Positions 24,987-33,952 of a stretch of 35,916 nucleotides of DNA are shown here, piece after piece (position 1 is the stretch's first letter; the number at the start of each line of letters is the position of its first letter). The stretch lies in the NCBI GenBank assembly GCA_947175215.1, contig CAMWLR010000017.1, positions 1 through 35,916 of the forward strand. Reading direction: 5' to 3'. Source of the DNA: an uncultured Porphyromonadaceae bacterium. Its GTDB lineage: Bacteria; Bacteroidota; Bacteroidia; Bacteroidales; Muribaculaceae. The position numbers and the translations under genes were made by a program. The notes beneath the pieces were generated by a model that was not told the origin of the DNA, searched no databases, and worked only from the letters and a program-made list of their open reading frames with translations.

Positions 24987-27900
24987 TCAGAATGAACGGC
25001 CGGCTTTGTCAAGCAGGGTGATATATACCGACACGTTTGAGGGGACAAGTGAGCTGAACTCCTGGCGCAGGTAGGTCTGTGCCGTGCGGATATCATCTGC
25101 ATTGGCCTCATACTTAGAGATATTCTTGAGTTTGAATGTCATGCTCACTGATGATGAGCTGACCGAGATGCTGATCAGGTCGACATCATTGTCGATCACC
25201 ATCGGGCACTGGCGGGCCAGGTCGCGGAACTCATCTTGCCATGACGACCCATATGATGTGGGGGCGTAGGAATAAGAGGGGGCAGACTGGCCTGCGCCTG
25301 TGAAGTGGGGTTCGCCCCACGCCTCTTTCTTTTTATCCCAGATGCAGTATGCCACGAGAGTTTTCTCATCGGTGTAAGCGCTCAGTTTTTTTGGCGTCAC
25401 GTCATCGTCTTCATACTCAAAGACAAATTTATAGAACTGGCCGTCGGGGGCTTTGCCGTCAGGGCCTTTCTGCACGGCCGACAGAGGTTTGTCGCGTTTG
25501 TTGTATGTCGTTGTGACGGTGAGCATCTTCTTATCCATGTCATAGCTCTCGGTCTTGACCTCGTTACCGTGGTTGTCATACTCATAGGTGGTCTTGGTGT
25601 AGCCCGATATCTTATCTTTGGCGGGCTTGCCGTCTTTGTCATAGAAGCTCATCTCGGTGAGTTTGTTACGGTTGTCAAACACTGACACCTGTTTGTGATA
25701 GCCACGCAGAGATGAGTTGATCGGCGTACCCTTGCCGTCAAAGAGGGTTATGACTGTCTGGTTGCCGCGTGTGTCATACTCAAATTTAGCCTCGGCGACA
25801 TTCTCGGTAGTCTCTTTGACGGCGTTGCCCGAGGTGTCATAGTTGAGCCAGTGTACGAGCTGGTTGCGGTCGTTATATTCCTTGACTATCTTGTGAACGT
25901 TTGTCGATGACATCACGGGCTGACCGGTTGTAGACCAGAATGATGACTCGGTGAGGTTGCCGTAGGTGTCATGTTTATAACGCGCCTCATGATATTTGTT
26001 GGCGGGGTGTGTCACCTTGTTGCCGCTCTGGTCGGTATACCACTCGCGGGTCTTACGGTTGTTTGAGTCATACTCAGAGTGCTCGACGGCGGTGTTGCTC
26101 TGCAACTGCCCCTTGCCGGCATAAAAGCGAGACTCGGTGATGTTGCCGCGGCTGTCATATTTATACTCCTCGCCGCTGACCTGTGTGCCGGCGGTGTTGT
26201 ATCGATATACGGCGGTATTGTAGTTGGTGACAGGGTCATAGATAAACTCGGCTTTTGACCATCCGGCCTCGCAGTTTACGGGGTCACCCTTGGTGTCGCT
26301 CAATTTCATGAGGGTATTGTTGCCTCGCTGGTCATACTCATACTCGATAACCGCATAGCGGTTGTTGTGCATGACGGGTTTGCCGTTGATATCATAGTTG
26401 GTGAGTTTGAGCATGTGGCCCGCAAGGTCATACTCATATTTGACCGAGGCATATCCGTCCTGACAGGTAATCGGTTTGTCGTTCTCGTCAAAGTAGCTCT
26501 CCTCGATCTGCTGGCCGAGATTGTTATATTTAGAGCGGATGATGGCCTGATACCCGTTGATGGGGTTGAGTTTATTCTCCTTGTCGTAGAAGCGACGCTC
26601 GGTATAGTGGCCGACACTGTCGAGGGTAAACTCCATCTTGTGGTTACCCTCAAAGGTCTCGGTGGGTTTGATGTCACGGTCAAAGAAGGCATATCCGGTC
26701 TCGAGACCGCGGTTGTTGCGGTCGATGACAATGCGGCCCACCACCATATTGCCGTCGAGGGTGGCGTTGGTGATGCTGTCGTTAATGTCGAGATATGTCT
26801 GGCTGTGCACATAGCCGTTGTCGTCATAATCAAAAGCGATAGCCGAAAAACCCTCGGCAACGGTTGTCTTTTTGCCGTCAGTGCCATATACCTCGAGTTT
26901 GATAGTGTTACCCTTGTCGTCGAGTTGATAATGATAGGCGGCAGCGTTGACATCAGATCTCAGCATCGGCTCTCCCTCGAGATTAAAGTACTCCTCAGAG
27001 AGGATGTTACCGTATTTGTCGTGAGTGTGGGTAAAGTAAGGTACGTTTGTGCCGTCGCTCGACGGTGAGCCGTCGACAGTGAGATATTTGATTGAGTTCC
27101 AGTTGTCTTGATCGTCATAGGTATAGAGCTTGGTGGCCAGGCCGCGCTTGTTGCCGCGGGGCTGTCCGTCGAGCCCGATACTTGTTTTCTCGATCATGCG
27201 ATTGCGGTCGTCATACTTAAAGATGAAGCCGTGTATCATGTCGTCGTCGGTGACGTTGACATTCTGGAAAGTGGCGAACTCGATTTTATCGAATCGTCCC
27301 TTGTCATCATACGTCACGAGATAGCGGGTAATGGCACTGGCATCGGGTGTGATGTCGGTCAATGCCAGGGCTGTCTCGGTGGTCTTACCTTTGAGGGGCT
27401 TCTCGGTGCCGTGTTCGTCATCGCTCTTAAAGATGATGGTCTTGAGGTTGGCATCGAAGTCCATCACATAGACACATTCGCCACCCTGGTTATATACCTT
27501 GACATAGTCGACATTACCGTCGTTGGTATAGAAATAGGCCGCCTCGGTGAACTTGGTCTGCAACTCTGTCTCGCCGGGGACGACGACATTGCCGTGGGCA
27601 TTTACGCGCGTGATGTGACGCAGCTTGCCCCCTTTATACTCCATTTTGTATGTATATTGGCGGTGCTTCTGGTCAAATGCCGATACTTTACCGACACCTT
27701 GGGGTACACCCCACACCTCGGTGTAGTCTTTATAATAGCGCACCTTGGTGCGGTTGTAGTCCCAGAAAAACAGGCCCACGCAGAGCAGCAGAGCGGCGAT
27801 GCCGGTGGCGATATAGGCGATCTTATTGCGCTGCACGTTGCGGTTCCATGATCCGGTCTCGCGGTAATGGTCAATCAGCGAGCGCACGGTGGCGGCTGAC

Positions 27901-28634
27901 GGACGTTTGCGCGGATCAGGGTCGAGCATATCGGTGATAAGTTTCTTGACGGGCGCCGAGAGGTTGGCCTTGATGTTTATCAGGGCCGGATTCTGGGTCT
28001 GTGCAGCTCCGCCGAGCTCGCCGTAAGGGGGCTGACCGGTGGCCAGTTCGACCGCCGTAGCACCGAGCGACCAGATGTCAGAGGCGTGTTCGGGCTTAGC
28101 CTTATACACCTCGGGGGCCATGTAGGCGCGAGTACCGCCGATAGAGTCGGCGGCATCGCGGCGCGAGATGCCAAAGTCGGTGACCATAAAGTTACAGTTG
28201 TCATCGACCAGCACGTTGTCAGGCTTGATGTCCTGGTGTGTGATGTTATGGTCATGGAGATACTCGAGACCGGCGGCGACATCGCGCAGGAAGTGGAGGA
28301 TATCCTCTTCGTCGCATCGGCCGACCATCGAGGTGGCTGACCCGTTCTCGCAGAATGCCATCACCAGATAAGGAGACCCGTTGGCGATGTCAAACCCCTG
28401 AGGATGCAGCAGGTTGGTGTGGGTCATGTTGTAGACCATCGTGAACTCGCGCTGAAACTCAGCGATGCCGGCCGAGCCGGGCCCGAGGGTGTCGGGCTTA
28501 TATATCTTGACGGCCACGAGCATATCGCCCGCCTTGGTGTCGGTGGCTTTCCATACCTCGGCCGAGGCACCGCGGCCAATCAGCTCGATCAGCAGGTAAC
28601 GACCGTCAAATAATTGGTTTTCCGAAAGTTGCAT
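24987..28634 (-). CDS. Transmembrane Ser/Thr protein kinase with ~20 extracytoplasmic YD-type repeats
   Basis: 1215 residues. A Hanks-type kinase domain (about 13-262) has the glycine loop GRGASAEVW (20-28), Lys43 in VAVK, a catalytic loop THQDIKPDN with Asp135, DFG with Asp153, and MAPE. The residue before the catalytic Asp is Gln, so it is a non-RD kinase. One transmembrane helix follows (about 271-293, IAYIATGIAALLLCVGLFF). Residues about 442-1060 form roughly 20 repeats of 30-33 residues with the plan YDxxGNxxExxYxxxxGKPxxxxxGYA. These resemble YD/RHS-type β-repeats and the GKP-type repeats I recall in other eukaryote-like bacterial kinases. The last ~140 residues form a separate C-terminal region. 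The layout is a cytosolic kinase coupled to a large envelope sensor or scaffold; the ligand is unknown. It lies 24 bases from its neighbours on both sides. Confidence 0.88.
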   Translation of the reverse strand: MQLSENQLFDGRYLLIELIGRGASAEVWKATDTKAGDMLVAVKIYKPDTLGPGSAGIAEFQREFTMVYNMTHTNLLHPQGFDIANGSPYLVMAFCENGSATSMVGRCDEEDILHFLRDVAAGLEYLHDHNITHQDIKPDNVLVDDNCNFMVTDFGISRRDAADSIGGTRAYMAPEVYKAKPEHASDIWSLGATAVELATGQPPYGELGGAAQTQNPALINIKANLSAPVKKLITDMLDPDPRKRPSAATVRSLIDHYRETGSWNRNVQRNKIAYIATGIAALLLCVGLFFWDYNRTKVRYYKDYTEVWGVPQGVGKVSAFDQKHRQYTYKMEYKGGKLRHITRVNAHGNVVVPGETELQTKFTEAAYFYTNDGNVDYVKVYNQGGECVYVMDFDANLKTIIFKSDDEHGTEKPLKGKTTETALALTDITPDASAITRYLVTYDDKGRFDKIEFATFQNVNVTDDDMIHGFIFKYDDRNRMIEKTSIGLDGQPRGNKRGLATKLYTYDDQDNWNSIKYLTVDGSPSSDGTNVPYFTHTHDKYGNILSEEYFNLEGEPMLRSDVNAAAYHYQLDDKGNTIKLEVYGTDGKKTTVAEGFSAIAFDYDDNGYVHSQTYLDINDSITNATLDGNMVVGRIVIDRNNRGLETGYAFFDRDIKPTETFEGNHKMEFTLDSVGHYTERRFYDKENKLNPINGYQAIIRSKYNNLGQQIEESYFDENDKPITCQDGYASVKYEYDLAGHMLKLTNYDINGKPVMHNNRYAVIEYEYDQRGNNTLMKLSDTKGDPVNCEAGWSKAEFIYDPVTNYNTAVYRYNTAGTQVSGEEYKYDSRGNITESRFYAGKGQLQSNTAVEHSEYDSNNRKTREWYTDQSGNKVTHPANKYHEARYKHDTYGNLTESSFWSTTGQPVMSSTNVHKIVKEYNDRNQLVHWLNYDTSGNAVKETTENVAEAKFEYDTRGNQTVITLFDGKGTPINSSLRGYHKQVSVFDNRNKLTEMSFYDKDGKPAKDKISGYTKTTYEYDNHGNEVKTESYDMDKKMLTVTTTYNKRDKPLSAVQKGPDGKAPDGQFYKFVFEYEDDDVTPKKLSAYTDEKTLVAYCIWDKKKEAWGEPHFTGAGQSAPSYSYAPTSYGSSWQDEFRDLARQCPMVIDNDVDLISISVSSSSVSMTFKLKNISKYEANADDIRTAQTYLRQEFSSLVPSNVSVYITLLDKAGRSF

Positions 28635-28658
28635 AGTATTTTCGTGATAGTCAGGTTG

Positions 28659-29570
28659 TCAAAACATGTTAGTAATCCAGGCAAAAGCCACAAACTGTAT
28701 GCAGGCACAGATGATAAAGATGACCGCGCCGATATATATCCAGGTTTTCTGAGCCTTGAGCCATACGGGGAAGGCGAGACCGCGCGAGTTACGCCATCCC
28801 AGCGGATTGCCGTTGAGACCTAAGTAGGTGCAGAGAAACAGACTAAGCACCTGCCCAACATAGGGGATCAGCGACAGCGGTATGATGATCATCGGCCAGT
28901 AAATACGGTTGGCAAGCGCCCACACCCAAGAGCCGAGGAATGCGCCGAGATTAAATTTGCGCAGTTGCTCGTCTACCTCAGACTGGGTGAGTGAGTTGAG
29001 TTGACCGGCCTCGCTTGACGACCCCATGCCTGGGTTGTAACCCTGACGGTCTGTGCCGCCCACGGGTGGCATCTCACGCCCTGTAAATTGGGGGTTGCCG
29101 AAATTCTCGCGCATTGTGCCGCCATGAGGTGGCGATTGTCGCTGTGTACCGCCCCCCGGCTGGTCCATGCCGGGTCGCCAGGCACGTGTCTTACGCTCTG
29201 CCTCGACCGTGCCTTGTTGGGATACGGGCTGTCCGGCGGGATTGGCTGACGTACCGGCGGCTGCAAATCCGGCAGCCGAATTGGCATCAAAGCGCAGGGT
29301 GCGACGTTGCAGGTCGGGGAAGAAGTTGAGCAGTACGGGCCACGCAAGCAGATAGTCGCCGGCCAGCATTATCTGATCACCGTTGGTGAGGGTGACCTGA
29401 GCCTGCTTGACAAGGTTGCCGTTTATGACTGTGCCGTTAGAGCTGTGGTCGTTATAGACCAGCACTCCGTTGACCAGCTCGATTGTCGCGTGGTTGTTGC
29501 TCACGCGGGGAAACGCCTCGCTGACAACAATTCCGCTCTCGGGGTTACGCCCGATGGTCAGGGTTTTCAT
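28659..29570 (-). CDS. FHA-domain membrane protein
   Basis: 303 residues. The N-terminal FHA domain (about 1-75) has IGRNPESG, SNNH and SSNGT, the phosphothreonine-binding loops, with SNNH in place of the usual SRRH. A Gly/Pro/Gln-rich linker follows (about 105-200). The C-terminal domain (about 205-303) has a conserved-looking FNLGAFLGSWVWALANRIYW segment and several hydrophobic helices (MIIIPLSLIPYVGQVLSLFL, TWIYIGAVIFIICACIQF). The helices place it in the inner membrane with the FHA domain in the cytoplasm. It probably recruits a Thr-phosphorylated partner made by one of the two kinases of the cluster. Function otherwise unknown. Confidence 0.82.
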   Translation of the reverse strand: MKTLTIGRNPESGIVVSEAFPRVSNNHATIELVNGVLVYNDHSSNGTVINGNLVKQAQVTLTNGDQIMLAGDYLLAWPVLLNFFPDLQRRTLRFDANSAAGFAAAGTSANPAGQPVSQQGTVEAERKTRAWRPGMDQPGGGTQRQSPPHGGTMRENFGNPQFTGREMPPVGGTDRQGYNPGMGSSSEAGQLNSLTQSEVDEQLRKFNLGAFLGSWVWALANRIYWPMIIIPLSLIPYVGQVLSLFLCTYLGLNGNPLGWRNSRGLAFPVWLKAQKTWIYIGAVIFIICACIQFVAFAWITNMF

Positions 29571-29606
29571 AAAGAAATTATGATAATGATAGGTTAAGGA
29601 TTCGGG

Positions 29607-31136
29607 TTATTTGGCTTTCTTTTTGTAGACTTTTAGCTTGGTTGTCTCGTTGATGTTATCAAAGTCTACGTCAGGATTGAGGGCTTCAAGTTGATCATAA
29701 TTCATCCCGTGATCGAGGAGGATATTTCTTAGTCCTTTCGTCTCTACGGTTATAATCTCGATTTCGGGTCCGGGGTCAACATTCAGAGGGTTAGAGTCGT
29801 TCTCAGAGATCGAATCGTGATGGGTGGTGCCGGCAGATGCCCCGGCGGGCGCACCGGCTGGAGTCCCGGCAGCGGCCCCCGGGGGATTGGTACCGATACT
29901 CAGGTTTGAGAGAATACCTGCTACGGTCTGGCTTGCGTCGGTGCCGTTACCGCCGGCATAAGTTTCGGCGGTTGTGGCCTGCTGACCGATAATCTCGTTG
30001 TCTTGATTGTCGTTAGTCGTGGTGGTGCTGTCAGTGAGGGCCTCAATATTGTCGGCGTCGGCGGTGGTTGCGTCATCACTGTTTTTTCGCAATGACAGGA
30101 TGAGCAGGGTGGTGATAACCCCGACCACCACGCAAATGCAGGCTGTAAGGATTGTTTTCTTATCTTGCAGAAATGACTGTTTGGCCGGGGGGAGGCCCTG
30201 CTGCCCGGCGGGGTTTTGGCTCGGGGCTGCCTGACCGGGAGCACCGGGCGCAGGTGGTGGCAGGGGCATTCCGAACGGTGGCGGCAGCACACGCTTATCG
30301 GCCTTGACGCCACCCGATACAACCTGTAAGAGGGCGACCGTGACGTTATCTGCGCCCGATGCTGTCAATGCTCCGTCAATAAGATTCTTGGCCGTGGCGG
30401 TGAGGTCGGCGGGGATACCGGCAGCTAAGATTGCCTCGGTCTCATAATCGCGTATCATGCCGCAAAGCCCGTCGGTACACAGCAGTATGATGTCGCCGTC
30501 GGCAACGATGATCGGTTCGGGCAGCACATCGGCCTCGGCTGCGGTGGTCGAGTCTGACAGGCAGCGGGTGATGATATTGCTCTGAGGATAGTCAAACGCC
30601 TGATCGTCGGTGAGTTTTCCGGCGTCGACCAGTGTCTGCACGTATGAGTGGTCTTTGGTCAGACGGCGCAGCCCCGTGGCGGGGTTATAGAGATATGCGC
30701 GCGAGTCGCCGCACCACCCTACGTATAGTTTGTTGTCGATCAGCCAGGCGATCACCAGGGTCGTACCCATGCCGCGGGTCTCTGGGCGGGTAGCTGCCAC
30801 GGCCTTGATACGTCGGTCTGCCTCGGCGACTGCTGCCGCTATATAGCTGTTGATGTCGGCGACTGATGAGGTGTTTACACGGCTGATGGCCTCGGGCGAA
30901 AACACCTCTTTGACAGTGTCTATGGCGATCTGCGAGGCGACCTCACCGGCATTCATGCCGCCCATGCCGTCGGCGACAACGAGCAGCGTGCCGTTCTTGG
31001 TGAGCATACAGGCCTCGTTATTGACCCACCTCATAGGCGATACCGACAGGTCACGTGAGATCTGGAAGTTATCTTCGTTGTTTGTCCGGACCAGACCCAC
31101 GTCTGACATTCCGGCAACTTTGAATCTTAACTGCAT
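29607..31136 (-). CDS. PP2C-family protein phosphatase with transmembrane helix and LysM-like C-terminus
   Basis: 509 residues. The PP2C catalytic domain (about 1-265) has NNEDNF (Asp22), VVADGMGGMNAGE (Asp56), GMGTTLV, CGDSRAYLY, CTDGLCGM and SGADNVTV, all expected metal or structural motifs. A Pro-rich linker follows, then one transmembrane helix (about 326-347, ILTACICVVVGVITTLLILS). After it comes a low-complexity Thr/Ala/Gly region. The last ~45 residues (IITVETKGLRNILLDHGMNYDQLEALNP) look like a degenerate LysM motif, a peptidoglycan-binding fold. The phosphatase would thus face the cytoplasm and its tail the periplasm. It is the natural antagonist of the two kinases in the cluster. Confidence 0.88.
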   Translation of the reverse strand: MQLRFKVAGMSDVGLVRTNNEDNFQISRDLSVSPMRWVNNEACMLTKNGTLLVVADGMGGMNAGEVASQIAIDTVKEVFSPEAISRVNTSSVADINSYIAAAVAEADRRIKAVAATRPETRGMGTTLVIAWLIDNKLYVGWCGDSRAYLYNPATGLRRLTKDHSYVQTLVDAGKLTDDQAFDYPQSNIITRCLSDSTTAAEADVLPEPIIVADGDIILLCTDGLCGMIRDYETEAILAAGIPADLTATAKNLIDGALTASGADNVTVALLQVVSGGVKADKRVLPPPFGMPLPPPAPGAPGQAAPSQNPAGQQGLPPAKQSFLQDKKTILTACICVVVGVITTLLILSLRKNSDDATTADADNIEALTDSTTTTNDNQDNEIIGQQATTAETYAGGNGTDASQTVAGILSNLSIGTNPPGAAAGTPAGAPAGASAGTTHHDSISENDSNPLNVDPGPEIEIITVETKGLRNILLDHGMNYDQLEALNPDVDFDNINETTKLKVYKKKAK

Positions 31137-31174
31137 ATATTATTATATGTGTGTTGGGTGAATTATCAGAGATG

Positions 31175-32377
31175 TCAGAGCTCAGGCTCGGTAGCGGCAG
31201 TGTCGACATCGACCGTCTCGTCTGAGTCTGTCTGCTCAGAGTCTGTAGCGGTCGCCCGGTCGTTTGCCGGGGTGTCTTCGGCAGGGGGCGGAGTTATTGC
31301 CTCGTCGGCTTTGGGAGAGTCGATTTTGCGCAGTCTTGTGAGTTTACGCTCGGGAGCCTCGGGGGCGGCAGCCTTGACCGCCTGCTCGGCGTCAAAGATC
31401 TTTGACGGGTCGGTGAAGGGGAAGATCAGCGACCAGGTGCCGTCTTTCTGCACGCCGACACCTTGCAGATAGAAGTCCACGCGCCCTACGCCGGTCACCT
31501 CGGGGGTGAGATAGAGGGCGCCGATGGCGTTAGATATGCCGTTACCCAGGTCATAGAGTTTGGCGGGGTCATCCTCGACTTTAATCGGTTTGCGGGTGGC
31601 GGTGATCACCAGATTGGTATCTTTGGTGAGATCTTGAGAGGGGCTCTTGATTATCCAAACGAGATAACCCTCGAGATCGCCGGTTTTGCTTGAGGCATAA
31701 AATCCGTCTTTGGCCAGTGGTGAGGGGTCAGGCATCGAATAGAGCAGACCGGGATAGACATTACCCTTGAGGGCAGCGTTAAATGTGCGGGGGGTATACT
31801 CGGCATCCTCCGACAGGTCTGCCGAAGTGGTCTCGCCGATAAGACTGCCGCGAATGGTGGACAGTTCGGCCTTGGCTTCATCATAAGCGGTGTCAAAGAG
31901 CCACGGTGTGAGGGCCGGCTCGGTAAAGAGATAACCGCCGCGTATGGCGTAGGCGGGGGTGTAGGTGGCGCCGAGCTCTTTGTTGTCATTCTCGAAGCCA
32001 TAGAAATCGCCTGCCTCGTCGATAACGCCGTAAGGCTGACGTATGATGACTATGCCGTACTCACAGGCAGCCTTGACCAGTGTGGCGATGTCGTTGCGTG
32101 AGTTATAAGTGACTGATGCGGGGGCTTTATCCCCCTTGTCATCGACCTCGGCTGAGGGTGCATCGATCCTCGGCGGTGTCGTTTGGTCATCGGTCTCGGT
32201 GTCGCGGTCGGTTTTACCGCCGTTGAGAAAATCCTCGGTGAATTTGTGCTGACGTGTGCCGGGGCGTTTATAGCCGTCCTCGACTTTCTTGTCAGGGTTT
32301 TGGGCCGGGGTGACGGTGGCGTTGAGCGCGGGGATTGAGAGCGCGACGGCTGCTAAGAGGCAGATTATATTTTTCAT
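31175..32377 (-). CDS. Secreted protein of unknown function in the kinase cluster
   Basis: 400 residues with a signal peptide (KNIICLLAAVALSIPALNA) and no other membrane segment. A charged, probably disordered region (about 25-85) precedes a mixed α/β region (about 90-345), which includes VKAACEYGIVIIRQPYGVIDE, YLVWIIKSPSQDL and RVDFYLQGVGVQKDGTWSLI. The tail (about 350-400) is acidic and Thr/Asp-rich. I do not recognise a family. It sits between the FHA-protease and phosphatase genes with gaps of 57 and 38 bases, so it is probably co-expressed and a candidate periplasmic substrate or ligand for the protease or the LysM-like tail. Confidence 0.7.
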   Translation of the reverse strand: MKNIICLLAAVALSIPALNATVTPAQNPDKKVEDGYKRPGTRQHKFTEDFLNGGKTDRDTETDDQTTPPRIDAPSAEVDDKGDKAPASVTYNSRNDIATLVKAACEYGIVIIRQPYGVIDEAGDFYGFENDNKELGATYTPAYAIRGGYLFTEPALTPWLFDTAYDEAKAELSTIRGSLIGETTSADLSEDAEYTPRTFNAALKGNVYPGLLYSMPDPSPLAKDGFYASSKTGDLEGYLVWIIKSPSQDLTKDTNLVITATRKPIKVEDDPAKLYDLGNGISNAIGALYLTPEVTGVGRVDFYLQGVGVQKDGTWSLIFPFTDPSKIFDAEQAVKAAAPEAPERKLTRLRKIDSPKADEAITPPPAEDTPANDRATATDSEQTDSDETVDVDTAATEPEL

Positions 32378-32434
32378 GAGTGATAATGATTAGCTGTTAT
32401 GACGGGTTTTATGATAGTGGGTATATGAGTTGGG

Positions 32435-33940
32435 TTATCTGATAGATGAGATCGGCTCGATGAATCCGGTCGAGCGGCCTGCTATCGCCGAGGTGATGCC
32501 GACCACCACCAGCCGGCCTGACGGGTCGGTGATAAATACCGGGCCTCCCGACGATCCTTTTTCATAAGTGGTCTCGGTGGTGAGGATCATCCCCTCCTGC
32601 AAGCCGTCGGCAGCCACGGTGGCTGTGCCGTAGACAGGGTTTATATCATTGTAAGAGTTTGCACCCAGGCCTAAAGGGAAACTCAGTACGGTCAGTTTGG
32701 TGCCGCGGCTGAGCGAGCGTGACGCCTCGGGGCTGAATGGCAGCCCTCCCTTACGCCCTGCGCGGAAAGTGGCGAAGTCGCCCGACCCGATAGGCGCGAT
32801 AGTGACGCGCTCGCCTGACGAGGTGCGTCTCACCTGATCACCGCTGCGATTGGCTCGACATTCGCTTGACTTAAAGAGTATCTTGTCGCCGGTGGGTGAG
32901 ACGGCGCCTAAATATGCCACGACTTTGCCGCCGTTGCTGGCGATGAGGTTGAGCGAGAGCAGTTCGGGGTCAGCCCCGTCTGCGCCGTCGAGATAATACC
33001 ACGGCTCGACCACATGGCGCGCAGTGACAAAACGGCCGTCTGAGAGCAGGAATCCCGTGCCTGACCAGCCGGGTATCTCCCCCTCGTTGTTGCCGCACTC
33101 TATCTCATAATAGTCGCCGTCAGGGGTGGTCACCTCAAAACCGAGCGACATGACGAAGTATACGCTCTTGTCGGCGACTTTCATTGCATCGGCCGAGGCG
33201 GCGCCTCCGATCGATCCTCCGCCTCCCCCTGAGAATGTCGGCCAGTCAGATGTGCTGACGGGTGACGGGTCAACGGGCAGAACCTGCGCCCTCTCGGGGT
33301 AACCTGCAGTGTTGCCGCTGCCTGGAGTCTCCGCTGAGTTGCTCTGTTGCTGCTGTTGTTCAAGACTGTGAGCCACGAGATCGCCCAGACGGCGGTTGGC
33401 CGAGGCGAGGTCGATTATCTTCCAGATACCCAGACCGAGAGCTGCCACAACAAGCAGCGCGATGACCGCAAAGAAATAGCGGCGCGGATTGCCGGTGGCT
33501 CCGGCGGGAACTCCCGCAGGGGGGATCAGTCTCTGGCTGCGGGGGTCGCGAGGATTGCTGCGGGGTCGCGGCAATATGGCCGGAGCAGGTGCCCCGGCGT
33601 TGCGGTAATCGTCTTTGCCGGGGAAGATTATGGCCAGGCGCGGGCCGTCGGTAGAGAGTCTTATCTCATCGCCGTTGTGGAGATAGACGGGGGCGGTGAC
33701 ATGATGGCCGTTGACCAGGGTGGAATTGGTCTGAGAGAGAGGTTCGAGGATAAACTGGCCGCCGCTGCAACGTATTATGGCGTGGCGACGGCTTACGGTG
33801 GGATATTCGTCATAAAAGCGCACATCCGCCCCGGGATCACGCCCCAGCAGGGTGACCTCGGTCTCGACCGGCAGACGCGACCCGAACTGGTGCATCCTGT
33901 CTGAGTCATGATATTCAAGATAATATCTTATGGGGGACAT
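32435..33940 (-). CDS. FHA domain - transmembrane helix - trypsin-like serine protease fusion
   Basis: 501 residues. The N-terminal FHA domain (about 27-105) has LLGRDPGAD, SRRH and TNSTLVNG. A Pro/Arg linker leads to one transmembrane helix (about 156-176, FFAVIALLVVAALGLGIW). A Gln- and Gly-rich spacer follows, then a trypsin-fold domain (about 255-501). The triad is intact in order: His309 (VTARHVVE), Asp388 (SGDFATF) and Ser464 (KGSSGGPV). By topology the FHA domain is cytosolic and the protease periplasmic. Phosphothreonine binding inside could therefore control proteolysis outside. It follows the kinase-FHA gene by 12 bases, so these two are tightly coupled. Substrate unknown. Confidence 0.87.
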   Translation of the reverse strand: MSPIRYYLEYHDSDRMHQFGSRLPVETEVTLLGRDPGADVRFYDEYPTVSRRHAIIRCSGGQFILEPLSQTNSTLVNGHHVTAPVYLHNGDEIRLSTDGPRLAIIFPGKDDYRNAGAPAPAILPRPRSNPRDPRSQRLIPPAGVPAGATGNPRRYFFAVIALLVVAALGLGIWKIIDLASANRRLGDLVAHSLEQQQQQSNSAETPGSGNTAGYPERAQVLPVDPSPVSTSDWPTFSGGGGGSIGGAASADAMKVADKSVYFVMSLGFEVTTPDGDYYEIECGNNEGEIPGWSGTGFLLSDGRFVTARHVVEPWYYLDGADGADPELLSLNLIASNGGKVVAYLGAVSPTGDKILFKSSECRANRSGDQVRRTSSGERVTIAPIGSGDFATFRAGRKGGLPFSPEASRSLSRGTKLTVLSFPLGLGANSYNDINPVYGTATVAADGLQEGMILTTETTYEKGSSGGPVFITDPSGRLVVVGITSAIAGRSTGFIEPISSIR

Positions 33941-33952
33941 TCGCGTGTATTG

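Noticed and set aside
25400-27310. RHS/YD-repeat polymorphic toxin
   Set aside because: The repeats follow a kinase and TM helix, and there is no RHS core motif, variable toxin tip or immunity gene downstream.
26367-27851. Two long plus-strand frames (233 and 247 residues) opposite the YD-repeat kinase
   Set aside because: They arise from the regular codon pattern of the repeats on the other strand and show no start signals or known domains.
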